A stretch of DNA of 64,000 nt from Desulfofustis limnaeus (GTDB lineage Bacteria; Desulfobacterota; Desulfobulbia; Desulfobulbales; Desulfocapsaceae): assembly GCF_023169885.1 (NCBI RefSeq), contig NZ_AP025516.1, positions 1,952,501 to 2,016,500 on the forward strand, in the 5' to 3' direction. This document shows, one piece after another, positions 53,005 to 61,928 of the stretch. The translations under genes were made by a program, and so were the position numbers. How positions within the stretch are numbered: the first letter of the stretch is position 1; every line of letters begins with the position of its first letter. The notes beneath the pieces are model-generated. The model was not told where the DNA came from, did no database searches, and saw only the letters and a list, made by a program, of their open reading frames with translations.

Positions 53005-54676
53005 GGGGATCTCCTATCATCGTTGAGTTGGCGGCACCCGGAGGAACCATCGGGTAAACGTCCTCGTCCATGCCGATCGGGATATTGATCAGACAGGGTC
53101 CGGGCTGATGCAGCGCCGTCAGCAGGACTGAATCCAGCTCCGCCGGGTCCTCCACATCGAATGACTCGATACCGAAGCCGCGGGCAATAGTCGGGTAATC
53201 GACGTTGTGCTCGAACACCGAGGCCATCAGATTGCCGCCGTAAAAGAGTCGCTGTTGCTGCCGGACCAGACCGAGTGAGCGGTTGTTGAGCAGAATGATT
53301 TTCACGTTGGCTCGCTGCTCCACCACCGTGGCCAGCTCCTGGATGTTCATCAGAATGCTGCCGTCGCCGGTGAAACAGACCACCGGCCGGTCCGGATGTT
53401 CCAACGCCGCACCGATGGCCGCCGGCAGGCCGAATCCCATGGTTCCCAACCCGCCGGAAGTGAGCAACTGGCGGGGACGGCTGAACGGATAGATTTGCGC
53501 CGTCCACATCTGGTGCTTGCCCACGTCAGTGGTAACGATGGCTTCGTCACCGATAATCTCGGCAATCCGCAGGATGATGCCGTAAGGTCGGTTGAAATCG
53601 AGTTGTTCCGAACAAAAGAGCGGATACCGGGAGCGCAGCATGGTCACTTTGTGCAGCCATTGCCGGCGAGGGTTGGGGGTGATCAACGGCAGCAACGCCT
53701 GCAGCGAGGCCTTCACATCGCCGACAAAAGCGAGGTTGGACGGTTTCAACTTACTGATCTCGCACGGATCGATATCGATATGAATGATCTTGGCCTCGGG
53801 GCAGAACTCGGCGATCTTGCCGGTAGCCCGATCGTCGAAACGGACGCCGACCCCGATCAGTAGATCGCATTCATTGATCGCCAGGTTGGTCGCCCGGGCC
53901 GCATGCATCCCGAGCATGCCCAGATAGAGGGGGTGTTCCGGGGGAATGACCCCGAGGCCGAGCAAGGTCATGGTGGTCGGCAGCCCCGCTTTTTCGGCAA
54001 AGGCGCGGGCCAGTTCACCGGCACCGGCATGGATGACGCCGCCCCCGAGGTAGAGCACCGGCTGTCTGGCCCCTTCAATCATGGCCACCGCCCGGTCCAA
54101 CTGCGTCTGGTCAAAAGGCGGTTGCGGCGGCGGCGCCAGAGGGCCGGGCAGCGGTTCGTCGCAACGGATCAACTCATTCTGCACGTCTTTGGGAATATCG
54201 ATGAGGATCGGTCCCGGTCGCCCGGTCACCGCCAATTGAAACGCCTCGGGGATCACCTCCAATAGTTCGGCCGCCGAGCGCACCAAATAATTGTGTTTGG
54301 TGATGGGAATGCTCAAGCCGTAGACGTCTACCTCTTGAAAGGCGTCGGTACCGATCATCGACAATGGTACCTGACCGGTGATGAAGATCACCGGGATGGA
54401 ATCGAGATAGGCATCGGCCATGGCGGTGACGATATTGGTGGCTCCCGGCCCCGAAGTGGCGAAGCAGACCGCCGGCCGGCCGCTGGAACGGGCCATACCC
54501 TGGGCGATGAAACCGGCTCCCTGCTCGTGCCGGGCCAGCACGTGCTTGATCGACTTTTCCCGGTACAACGCGTCGTAGAGCGGCAGAATCGAGCCGCCCG
54601 GTATCCCGGTTATGGTGGTGATGCCCTGCTTGGCCAGCAGTCTGATGGTAAGCTGCGCGCCGGTGAGATGTCCCAT
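52985..54676 (-). CDS. ilvB: Acetolactate synthase large subunit
   Basis: A 563-residue ThDP enzyme with VLARHEQGAGFIAQGMAR (catalytic Glu51), SGPGATNIVTAMADAY, and GDGSILMNIQELATVVEQ..IILLNN (the ThDP motif). FGLPAAIGAALEHPDR lies before it. It condenses pyruvate to 2-acetolactate in valine/leucine/isoleucine synthesis. The start at 54676 follows AGGAGGAGG. A leader peptide and attenuator precede it. Confidence 0.96.
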   Translation of the reverse strand: MGHLTGAQLTIRLLAKQGITTITGIPGGSILPLYDALYREKSIKHVLARHEQGAGFIAQGMARSSGRPAVCFATSGPGATNIVTAMADAYLDSIPVIFITGQVPLSMIGTDAFQEVDVYGLSIPITKHNYLVRSAAELLEVIPEAFQLAVTGRPGPILIDIPKDVQNELIRCDEPLPGPLAPPPQPPFDQTQLDRAVAMIEGARQPVLYLGGGVIHAGAGELARAFAEKAGLPTTMTLLGLGVIPPEHPLYLGMLGMHAARATNLAINECDLLIGVGVRFDDRATGKIAEFCPEAKIIHIDIDPCEISKLKPSNLAFVGDVKASLQALLPLITPNPRRQWLHKVTMLRSRYPLFCSEQLDFNRPYGIILRIAEIIGDEAIVTTDVGKHQMWTAQIYPFSRPRQLLTSGGLGTMGFGLPAAIGAALEHPDRPVVCFTGDGSILMNIQELATVVEQRANVKIILLNNRSLGLVRQQQRLFYGGNLMASVFEHNVDYPTIARGFGIESFDVEDPAELDSVLLTALHQPGPCLINIPIGMDEDVYPMVPPGAANSTMIGDPHVSECA

Positions 54677-54726
54677 GTTCCTCCTCCTGTCTCGATGAGT
54701 TCTGTGTCGGAGACGGGGCGGGAGCA

Positions 54727-54795
54727 ACAAAAAACCCCCGCCGGCCGGCGCCGACGGGGGTCGATACTGATGATCGCTATCCCTTACGGCGCCGG
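54727..54795 (-). promoter_or_regulatory. Transcription attenuator of ilvBN
   Basis: On the minus strand a terminator stem CCCCCGTCGGC / GCCGGCGGGGG (54760-54750 and 54745-54735) is followed by TTTTTTGT. The 5' arm overlaps CGGCGCCGG (54753-54745), which can instead pair with CCGGCGCCG (54795-54787) at the end of the leader peptide gene. Ribosome stalling upstream frees that pairing and prevents termination; finishing the leader blocks it. This is the classic attenuation layout, read directly from sequence. Function is inferred. Confidence 0.82.
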
Positions 54796-54912
54796 ACACA
54801 CCGACACAATCACCACAAGCACGAGCACACACACGAATCCGACGAGTCCGGCGTTCAGAGTGCCGGTCGTAACGGTCAAGCGCTGTGCAGTTGCTGTGAT
54901 TGTGTGGGACAT
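54784..54912 (-). CDS. ilvBN leader peptide (Val/Leu-rich)
   Basis: A 42-residue frame MSHTITATAQRLTVTTGTLN.. followed by AGLVGFVCVLVLVVIVSVCPAP and TAA. The run VCVLVLVVIVSV contains eight hydrophobic branched-chain residues, mostly GTG and CTC/CTT codons, resembling the E. coli ilvBN leader (VVVVRVVVVVGNAP) in rhythm and in ending with a -AP. It ends at the edge of the antiterminator sequence. Its Shine-Dalgarno is weak. The role is to sense valyl- and leucyl-tRNA charging. Confidence 0.82.
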   Translation of the reverse strand: MSHTITATAQRLTVTTGTLNAGLVGFVCVLVLVVIVSVCPAP

Positions 54913-55073
54913 GCGTTAACGTCCGTTCAGGGGATGGTTTGACTCTGTCAAAAAAAGCAAGTAACAGAACGGAGCATGGCTGTCAAGCATCATTTTGTCA
55001 GCCATCCCGCCCTGCGGCTTGACTGCCCGCGCCACATAGCCGCCATTGCTGCGGCAAGACTCCGCAGCAGGGG

Positions 55074-56015
55074 TCAGAGGGACCCGAGAAATAAAACAAC
55101 ATCCTCCACAACGCGGTTTCGCACAGCATCCTGCTCCACGAGTAATTCATGCCTGCCTCCGGCGTAGCGAACCAGCCAGCCAGCAGGCAAGTCCCGGTTG
55201 AACGCTTCCACCGCTGGCAGGCCCACCACGCGATCGGCCAGCCCCATCAATAGCAGAACCGGACACGTGACATCGGCGGCGGCCCGGCGAATCCGCCGCA
55301 TCGCCTCATACGCGGCCCGGAGCCAGCCAAAGGTTGGCCCGCCCAGGGCCAGGCGACGGTTATCGGCAGCCATCAACCGTTGCATACGGGCATAGCGCCG
55401 TGCATCACCGGTCAGCGGGTTGTCACGAAACGAGAGATCGGCGGCAAAGGGCCCCGTTCCCCAGGCATAACCCTCGCCTCCTCCCAGTCGGCAGACCACG
55501 CGGACTACCATCTCCACCAGCAGCGGCGGCAACCAGGGACCGGTATTGATGTGCAGCATCGGTGCCGTGAGAACCAGCCCGTCGGCGAGGTGCGGGTCTT
55601 CGGCCAAGACAAGCGAAGCAATGGTCCCCCCCATGGAATGGCCCAGCAACATCAGCTGCCGTCTGTTTCCCGCACCGGCAACAGTGTCGATTACCGAGCG
55701 CAGATCCCGGACATAGAGGGAAAAGTCGTCGATATGCCCCTTTTCCCGGTCGGCCAGCAATCGGTCTGAGCCGCCTTGACCGCTATGGTCGTACATCACC
55801 AACGAATAGCCGGAGTTCCGCAGGTCGTAGGCGGTCTCCAGATATTTTTCAAGAAACTCAGTCCGTCCCGATACGCAGATCAGCACCTTCGCTGCCTGTT
55901 CGAGATCAATCGGCCTGGCGTAACGAATCCGCCCCCCGGCCGCACTCGGCAGGTAGCCGACCCGATAACGGGCCGCAAACCAGTGGCTCCATTTCCGGTG
56001 TTCGGGATCGTTCAT
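55074..56015 (-). CDS. Lysophospholipase-like alpha/beta hydrolase (PldB type)
   Basis: A 313-residue cytosolic hydrolase: VMYDHSGQGGSDRL, nucleophile LLGHSMGGTIASL, MGLADRVVGLPAVEAF (Asp) and GGRHELLVEQD (His). This is the PldB/monoacylglycerol lipase group. I set the start at 56015 (MNDPEHRKW); an in-frame start 75 nt upstream adds residues without similarity. The ilv leader follows downstream after 161 nt. Confidence 0.85.
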   Translation of the reverse strand: MNDPEHRKWSHWFAARYRVGYLPSAAGGRIRYARPIDLEQAAKVLICVSGRTEFLEKYLETAYDLRNSGYSLVMYDHSGQGGSDRLLADREKGHIDDFSLYVRDLRSVIDTVAGAGNRRQLMLLGHSMGGTIASLVLAEDPHLADGLVLTAPMLHINTGPWLPPLLVEMVVRVVCRLGGGEGYAWGTGPFAADLSFRDNPLTGDARRYARMQRLMAADNRRLALGGPTFGWLRAAYEAMRRIRRAAADVTCPVLLLMGLADRVVGLPAVEAFNRDLPAGWLVRYAGGRHELLVEQDAVRNRVVEDVVLFLGSL

Positions 56016-56237
56016 TTCATCTTCTCTGCCTGCATCTCGCCGCCGAAACAAACCGCTGACCTGAGAAGGATGCGCCGCCGATCGGGCCATAATCCCTCAC
56101 CTGGTGACCGTTTGTTCCGAACGTTCCCCGGAAAACCTCGCAACAGCTCACCGTGCCACACTCGCTGCACCGGCGCAAGCGTTGTTCAGCTGAAAAAGAG
56201 TGGACAAAACGAAGAAGGTTGCTTGTAGCAAAGTCCC

Positions 56238-58184
56238 ATGCTAGAATTTTATCAATCATCCCGTTCGGGGTACATGAGAACTCGGAATCAGCACGCACGG
56301 ACAGCCATGGGATCGACGCTCAATCAGCCGGTCGGACCGGAGGGTTCGCCGTATCACGAATTGATCAAAGCTCGCAATCTGGATGAGTTGATCCAGCGGC
56401 TCCTGCAACTGGATGCCGAGCTCAATTCAAACATTCCGACCACCTTGTGGATCAGCGATCTGCATGGGGAGGGTGACCGTTTCAAGTCGATCCTGCGCGG
56501 TCGTTTCGGCGTTCTCTACCAGACATGCCGGGAGGCGCTGCCCAACACCTTCACCTCCGACAAGATACAATATCTGGCTCGGATCATCCGCAAACAATAC
56601 TATATCGAAGATCTCGAGAGTGCCATGGACAAGCAGGATGTCATCCTCTGCCTGGTCGAGATCCTCAAATACAAGATGACCAACGTCCGGTACCGGGTGG
56701 AAGATATCACCATGCCGGAATTCCAGGAGACCATCGGCCGACTGCTGGCCGGTCTGCCGGTGCCCGACCCGATCTTCGAGGAAGAGGTTATCTCGATCAG
56801 GCTCATCCATCACCTCTGTTTTGCCATCCGCAACGTCCTGCTCGATCGCATCCAGGTGCTGGGGGACGTCTTTGACCGGGGGCCCCAGCCGGACAAAATC
56901 ATCCGCTTTCTGTCGTCCACCCCGTATCGGCGCATCGTCGACTACGTCTTGGGCAACCATGATATTCTCTGGATGGGAGCGGCTTCGGGTAACCGTTCAC
57001 TGATCGCCGAGGCGATCCGCATCACCTGCCGGTACGATCATTTCGAGTTCATGGAACGGATGCATTTCGACGCCTCTCGTCTGGCCGCCTTTGCCGAGCG
57101 GACCTACCCGGCCGACAAGGTCACCGGCAAGTTCAAGGCGCGCACCGAAAAAGGCCGGGCCATGGAAAAGGCGCTGGCCATCATCCAATTCAAACTGGAA
57201 GAACAGACCATCAGGGATTTCCCCGAATACGACATGTCTTCGAGGCTCTGGCTCGATAAGCTGGCCGACCTGCTCCAGCGCGGCGACACCCAGGGCCTGA
57301 ATGACACTTTTTTCCCGACCGTGGATCTCGACGCCCCGCATCGGCTTACCGACGAAGAACAGGAGGTCATCGACGATCTGGCCGAGCAGTTCCGCACCAA
57401 CCGGAAATTGAAGCGTCTGCTCGGCTATCTGTTCACCGTGGGCAAGACCTATTCCACCTACAACAACATCCTCAACATCCATGCCCTGGTCCCCTCCACC
57501 AGCGACGGGGACTTCGAGGAGTTTCTCGGCCGCAAAGGCCGCGATCTGCTTGATTTCATCCAGGCGACCATCAGTCGGGTCGGCCGCAATTATCTGGAGG
57601 GAAGCCCCCAGGCTCCCAAAGACCAGGCGCTGTTTTTCTATCTCTGGTGCGGGCCCCGCTCCCCGTTTTTCGGCAAGCATGCCATGAAGACCTTCGAGCG
57701 TTATTTCCTGCTGGACAAGGAAACACACACCGAAAAGACCCTGTACTGGCAACAGAACCTGAGCGCTCCTGCTTTCAAACAAAAGCTGTTGAGTGAATTC
57801 GGGGTCAAGCGCGTCGTCTACGGCCACACCCCGGTCAACTACCTGAAAGGCAAGCACATGGCCAGCGATGACGGCGTCGCTATCAACGTCGACGGCGGAT
57901 TCGCAGCCGCCTATTATAATCGCGGTCACTCCCTGGTGCATACGCCATATCAGCTATACGGCATCATTCTCCCGACTCCGGAAGAGATTAAGGAGGCTGA
58001 GCGTAAGTTCGAGTCGGCACCCATCGACATCGAATTGATCGACGAATTTATCCAACCGATGAAGCTCAAACACACCACGGAAGGCAAAAAGCTCAAGGAG
58101 GAGCGAAACGCCCTGCTCCGCCACATCAAAGAGCTGGCCGCCACCAACGGTAACGATTTTCTGCACCCGCTCGCAACGGATTGA
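56238..58184 (+). CDS. fbp: Fructose-1,6-bisphosphatase class III
   Basis: A 648-residue metallophosphatase of the class III (Firmicute-type) family, usual length about 640-670. Metal-binding motifs are [10 protein letters not shown] (D74, H76), [16 protein letters not shown] and [11 protein letters not shown]. It dephosphorylates fructose-1,6-bisphosphate for gluconeogenesis. The first 25 residues lack similarity, so the real start may be ATG 56274 or 56307. The GlpX-like gene begins 4 nt after the stop, indicating one operon. Confidence 0.93.
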   Translation: MLEFYQSSRSGYMRTRNQHARTAMGSTLNQPVGPEGSPYHELIKARNLDELIQRLLQLDAELNSNIPTTLWISDLHGEGDRFKSILRGRFGVLYQTCREALPNTFTSDKIQYLARIIRKQYYIEDLESAMDKQDVILCLVEILKYKMTNVRYRVEDITMPEFQETIGRLLAGLPVPDPIFEEEVISIRLIHHLCFAIRNVLLDRIQVLGDVFDRGPQPDKIIRFLSSTPYRRIVDYVLGNHDILWMGAASGNRSLIAEAIRITCRYDHFEFMERMHFDASRLAAFAERTYPADKVTGKFKARTEKGRAMEKALAIIQFKLEEQTIRDFPEYDMSSRLWLDKLADLLQRGDTQGLNDTFFPTVDLDAPHRLTDEEQEVIDDLAEQFRTNRKLKRLLGYLFTVGKTYSTYNNILNIHALVPSTSDGDFEEFLGRKGRDLLDFIQATISRVGRNYLEGSPQAPKDQALFFYLWCGPRSPFFGKHAMKTFERYFLLDKETHTEKTLYWQQNLSAPAFKQKLLSEFGVKRVVYGHTPVNYLKGKHMASDDGVAINVDGGFAAAYYNRGHSLVHTPYQLYGIILPTPEEIKEAERKFESAPIDIELIDEFIQPMKLKHTTEGKKLKEERNALLRHIKELAATNGNDFLHPLATD

Positions 58185-58188
58185 TGAT

Positions 58189-59136
58189 ATGGATACCAAC
58201 TACGGCATGGAGATCGTCAGGGCCACCGAGATTGCCGCCCTCACCGCCGCTCGCGAGCAAGGGCTCGGCGATTACCGGGAGATCCTCAATCATGCCCGGG
58301 CCGCCATCACCAAGACGCTGAACCGGCTGCACATCGACGGGACTCTGGTCAACGATCGTTTCCAGAATCGAGACGATCTCTTTCCGATGCCGAGCCGGAT
58401 CGGCCAGGGTGGACCGACCATGGACCTGATGGCCATCGCCCTGGAGGCGCATCATTCGGCCGCCAACGGCGGCAACAACGGCACCTCGTACGCGGTCATC
58501 ACCCCCCGCGGGGTCATTCAGACCGTACCCAACCTGAACATGTACAAGATCGTCGTCGGACCTCAGGTGGGTAACGTCATCGATATCAACCAACCGCCGA
58601 TCATCAATGTCAAACGGGTGGCCCGCGCCTTACGCAAATACACGGAGAATATCACGGTCTGCATCCTCAACCAGACCCGACATATCCAGTTGATCAAAGA
58701 GATAAGACAATCCGGAGCCCGCATCAAATTGATCGAGGAAGGCGAGTTGTCCGGCTGCCTGTCGGCGATCATGGGAGAAAAGACCGACATTTATATCGGC
58801 TATGGCTATGCCCCGGAAGGCGCCTTTGTCGCCGCCGCCATCAGCTGTCTCGGCGGCTATTTTGAGGGCAAGATCTATTATGAGAACGATCGGGATAGGG
58901 AACAGGCGGCTGCCCACGGGATCACTGATTACGAAAAGGTCTTCCGGGTTCAGGACTTCATACGCTCGAAAGAAGTGGCCTTTGCGGCTACCGGGGTGAC
59001 CGACGGTGAGTTTCTCGAAGGGGTCCGATTCACCTCCAACGGGGCGGTCACCAATTCGTTCATCGCCCGGGCCGAGACCAAGACCTATCGCAAGCTGGAA
59101 ACCCGCCACTTCTTCGATTACAAACCGGTCTTCTAG
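58189..59136 (+). CDS. GlpX-like protein lacking the class II FBPase catalytic motifs
   Basis: A 315-residue protein collinear with GlpX: RATEIAALTAAREQGLGD, TLNRLHIDGTLV, MYKIVVGPQVGNVIDINQPP, YIGYGYAPEGAFVAAAISCLGG, and ATGVTDGEFLEGV. But the GEGE.DEAPM motif is replaced by NDRFQNRDDLFPM (residues 55-67) and the DPI[DE]GT motif by IALEAHHSA (83-91); the Asp of the KNTAD segment is also lost. Metal-dependent catalysis is therefore improbable. Sitting 4 nt after the class III fbp gene, it might regulate that enzyme or bind its substrate. This is inference from sequence by eye. Confidence 0.85.
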   Translation: MDTNYGMEIVRATEIAALTAAREQGLGDYREILNHARAAITKTLNRLHIDGTLVNDRFQNRDDLFPMPSRIGQGGPTMDLMAIALEAHHSAANGGNNGTSYAVITPRGVIQTVPNLNMYKIVVGPQVGNVIDINQPPIINVKRVARALRKYTENITVCILNQTRHIQLIKEIRQSGARIKLIEEGELSGCLSAIMGEKTDIYIGYGYAPEGAFVAAAISCLGGYFEGKIYYENDRDREQAAAHGITDYEKVFRVQDFIRSKEVAFAATGVTDGEFLEGVRFTSNGAVTNSFIARAETKTYRKLETRHFFDYKPVF

Positions 59137-59365
59137 GAGGTGGAGACCGTAATTACCGCAATGATGCTAAACACCTGCCACGCCCCCGCAGCCGTCCGTG
59201 ACTACCTGCTTCAAGCCGTCCTGCGGGTCAGTTCGTTGGCCCCCCACCCGGATCGTTCGGTTCACGCTGCACTACGATGAGTCCTCCACAGTCGCCCCAC
59301 CCGGATTCATTCGACCGGATCGCCGAAAACGAAGCGCTGATCAACGGCCATCTCGGTTTTCTACC

Positions 59366-59779
59366 GTGTTGACATCGTACCGTTTCCGCATCTTGCTCGC
59401 CGAGGATGACCCCATCAACCAGATGGCGGTAAAAGCGTTGCTCGACCAACTGGGGTTATCCGTGGTCTGTGTGCAGAACGGACGGGAAGTGGTGGACGAA
59501 GTGACCAGGAATAGTTACGATCTGATCCTGATGGACCTGCAGATGCCCGATGTGGATGGTTTTCAGGCCACCCGGTTGATCAGGCAGATGGCGGGCGCTG
59601 CCGGTCGGACGCCGATCGTCGCCCTGACCGCGCACGCCCAGGAAAAGGATCGCGATAGGTGCCTTCACTCGGGGATGAACGAGTTCCTGAGCAAACCGGT
59701 CGACAGCAACCGCCTCAAACGGATACTCAGCATCTATCTCAAACCGCCCCGCCGCCACCCATCATGCCCCGCCCCATGA
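59366..59779 (+). CDS. Single-domain response regulator (CheY-like)
   Basis: A receiver domain: ILLAEDDPINQMAVKALLDQ (acidic pair), LILMDLQMPDVDGFQ (phospho-acceptor Asp), IVALTAHA, and FLSKPVD (Lys). The pattern resembles receivers from hybrid histidine kinases. The frame is open from 59198 but the domain starts near 59380, so GTG 59366 or TTG 59369 is likely. A short frame ends on the TTG (TTGA). No output domain or kinase is present. Confidence 0.8.
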   Translation: MLTSYRFRILLAEDDPINQMAVKALLDQLGLSVVCVQNGREVVDEVTRNSYDLILMDLQMPDVDGFQATRLIRQMAGAAGRTPIVALTAHAQEKDRDRCLHSGMNEFLSKPVDSNRLKRILSIYLKPPRRHPSCPAP

Positions 59780-59944
59780 AACAGCGGCAAAAAACCGCAG
59801 CGGCCAGGCCCGGCTATCACGTCTTGATGCGATGCCTCTCGCCGGGCCTTTTACCCGGGCCGTAATCAAGAGGGAACCTGCTGAGACCGAATGAACCAAA
59901 ACTCATCAATCGCCCCCCCTCATTCACCTTAAGGAGATGAACAG

Positions 59945-60610
59945 ATGTCACCCCCAGATGTACCTCCCGGCGCCATTCTGCAGCGCGACAAAACGACCTA
60001 CGCCATCGTTCCGAGAATTCCCGGCGGATTGCTGAATCTCGAAACCTTGCAAAGACTCGCCACGGTCGTTGAACGGTATCGGATTCCAATCGTCAAGATC
60101 ACCTCGGGGCAACGTCTCGCACTGGTCGGCATGACGGCCAACCAGTTGGACGACATCTGGCACGATCTGGGGTTGGAGGCCGGTAAAGCGACCGAACTCT
60201 GCCTCCATTACGTTCAGGTCTGCCCGGGCAATACCGTATGCGCCTTTGGAATCCGCGACTCCCTGTCCTTCGGTATGGCGCTGGAAGACTATTTTGCCGG
60301 CCGTGATTTTCCGGCAAAAGTGAAAATCGGAGTATCAGGATGCCCCTTCACCTGCGCCGAAAGCATCGTTCGCGATGTTGGCCTCATCGGCAAGAAAAAG
60401 GGGTGGACCGTGAGCTTCGGCGGCAGTTCGACGCGCTCTCCCCGGGCCGGCGACATCCTCGCCGAGGAACTGACCGATGATCAGGCCCATGATCTGGTCG
60501 ATCGTTGCCTGAGCTTTTATGCAGAACACGCCAAGAAGAAAGAACGCACAGCCCGATTCGTCGAGCGTATTGGTATCGAGGCAATTCGTAGCGCCGTGTT
60601 GAACCCGTAA
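59945..60610 (+). CDS. Small siroheme/iron-sulfur nitrite-sulfite reductase-like protein
   Basis: A 221-residue protein with GLLNLETLQRLATVV and KITSGQRLALVG (ferredoxin-like siroheme half-domain), then the cluster motif C93-x5-C99 (QVCPGNTVC) and C133-x3-C137 (SGCPFTCAES). The spacing binds a [4Fe-4S] cluster next to siroheme. This is the low-molecular-weight assimilatory-type sulfite reductase (alSiR) layout of anaerobes. AAGGAG precedes the ATG. The physiological role (sulfite versus another oxyanion) is unproven. A terminator follows. Confidence 0.9.
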   Translation: MSPPDVPPGAILQRDKTTYAIVPRIPGGLLNLETLQRLATVVERYRIPIVKITSGQRLALVGMTANQLDDIWHDLGLEAGKATELCLHYVQVCPGNTVCAFGIRDSLSFGMALEDYFAGRDFPAKVKIGVSGCPFTCAESIVRDVGLIGKKKGWTVSFGGSSTRSPRAGDILAEELTDDQAHDLVDRCLSFYAEHAKKKERTARFVERIGIEAIRSAVLNP

Positions 60611-60620
60611 CCGCGACCAC

Positions 60621-60697
60621 ACTGCTCTTTCACTGCTCTTTCACTGCTCTTTTACTGCTCTTTTACTGCTCTTTTACTGCTCTTTTACTGCTCTTTT
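60621..60697. repeat. Tandem repeat of an 11-bp unit, seven copies
   Basis: The unit ACTGCTCTTT[CT] is repeated seven times without interruption between the siroheme-protein stop and its terminator. The first two units end in C and the other five in T. Copy number is likely variable through slippage. Confidence 0.95.
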
Positions 60698-60704
60698 CTG
60701 CGCA

Positions 60705-60736
60705 GGGGGACTTTTCCGTCACGGTCCCCCTTTTCC
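60705..60736 (+). terminator. Terminator after the siroheme-protein gene
   Basis: GGGGGAC (60705-60711) and GTCCCCC (60724-60730) form a stem followed by TTTTCC. It directly follows the 11-bp tandem repeat. Confidence 0.78.
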
Positions 60737-60820
60737 CTCTTCAGTTCCTCCGGCTTCTGCCGATACGATCGGTATGCGGATACCTGTTTCCGGCTCGTTC
60801 ACCCTCTCATCGCATAGACC

Positions 60821-61918
60821 ATGACCGATAGCAACGACATCTCAGGAAAAAGCCAGAACACTGCCACCTGGATCGGGCTCTCGCGAGGATTCTCCACCCC
60901 GGCAGGAGAACAGCAGACCCGGGTCGATGAAAGCGTTTTTCACGTTGACGAAGAGACCTTCCGTTCCTCGTTGCCCCAGGTTACCCACTGGTCAATCGCC
61001 TGGTCGGACCTGATGATGACCATGTTCATCGTCTTTCTGTCGCTTTTTGTTTATCAAGCCGCCCATCGACAATTCCTGGTCAGTGACGAGATCGAAGTGA
61101 TCGGAGGAGACACCGCGCCTGCCCTGGAACCAAAATCCGTGCAAGGACCGTCAGCGCCATTCGTCCCGATCACCGCCGGCGCCCCCCTGATCACGGCCGG
61201 CTTTATCAAGAAAATCGAACCGATCCGTATCAACTCCATCGCAGAGGATGCTGTCTTCTTCGATGAAGCGTCCCGCGGCGGACGGCAGCGTCTCGAACAG
61301 CGGCTGGCCGCCGTTTCATCACCCCGACGCAGCATGGCATCGGACGAAGCCCTGCCCCATGCCGTCGCCCCGCCGGCAACCGCACCGATCGCAGTCACCT
61401 CCAAGCCTCACATCGTCGCATCTTCAGCAAGTCGACCACGCGACCTGCGGACAGACAAAGCCATGCTCGACCGCACCCTGTCGTCCGGGATGGCCACCGT
61501 CGATCTGCCCGAGCAGGGCACCATGCGCATCACTCTCACCAGTGACCGGATCTTTAGCGGCGACACTGCCGTCGGCCTGTCGCCCGCAGCCGGCGAAACC
61601 TTGCGCGCCATCGGCACCGTCATCTGGGATATCCCCTACCAGGTGAGTGTTATCGGCCATACTGATGACCGGACGGTCCCGACCCGTTACGAGACCGATT
61701 GGGAGTTATCTGCGGCCCAGGCGGCACGCGTCGCTCGCTACCTCATCGAGGAGGTGGGCATGGATCCGCAGCAATTCACCGTCATCGGCTACGGCTCACA
61801 ACGCCCGGCCGTATCCAATCATGACGACGACCATCGTTCGATCAACCGCCGCATCGAACTGGTCGTCAGCACCCGGCCGCAACCACCGCTAGTCGCCGCC
61901 TTTTCATCAACCAGATAA
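60821..61918 (+). CDS. MotB-like protein with OmpA-type peptidoglycan-binding domain
   Basis: A 365-residue protein with one membrane helix at about 60-80 bearing the channel aspartate (SIAWSDLMMTMFIVFLSLF, Asp63). A long low-complexity linker (about 90-215) and a C-terminal OmpA/MotB domain (VSVIGHTDDRTVP; YGSQRPAVSNHDDDHRSINRRIELVV) follow. It would form a proton/sodium channel with the MotA-like protein encoded 10 nt later. The gene order motB-motA is reversed from the usual. No flagellar genes are near, so a non-flagellar energiser is possible. Confidence 0.85.
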   Translation: MTDSNDISGKSQNTATWIGLSRGFSTPAGEQQTRVDESVFHVDEETFRSSLPQVTHWSIAWSDLMMTMFIVFLSLFVYQAAHRQFLVSDEIEVIGGDTAPALEPKSVQGPSAPFVPITAGAPLITAGFIKKIEPIRINSIAEDAVFFDEASRGGRQRLEQRLAAVSSPRRSMASDEALPHAVAPPATAPIAVTSKPHIVASSASRPRDLRTDKAMLDRTLSSGMATVDLPEQGTMRITLTSDRIFSGDTAVGLSPAAGETLRAIGTVIWDIPYQVSVIGHTDDRTVPTRYETDWELSAAQAARVARYLIEEVGMDPQQFTVIGYGSQRPAVSNHDDDHRSINRRIELVVSTRPQPPLVAAFSSTR

Positions 61919-61928
61919 AACAACTCAG

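Noticed and set aside
60621-60697. Possible CRISPR array
   Set aside because: The 11-bp units are contiguous without spacers, so it is a simple tandem repeat.
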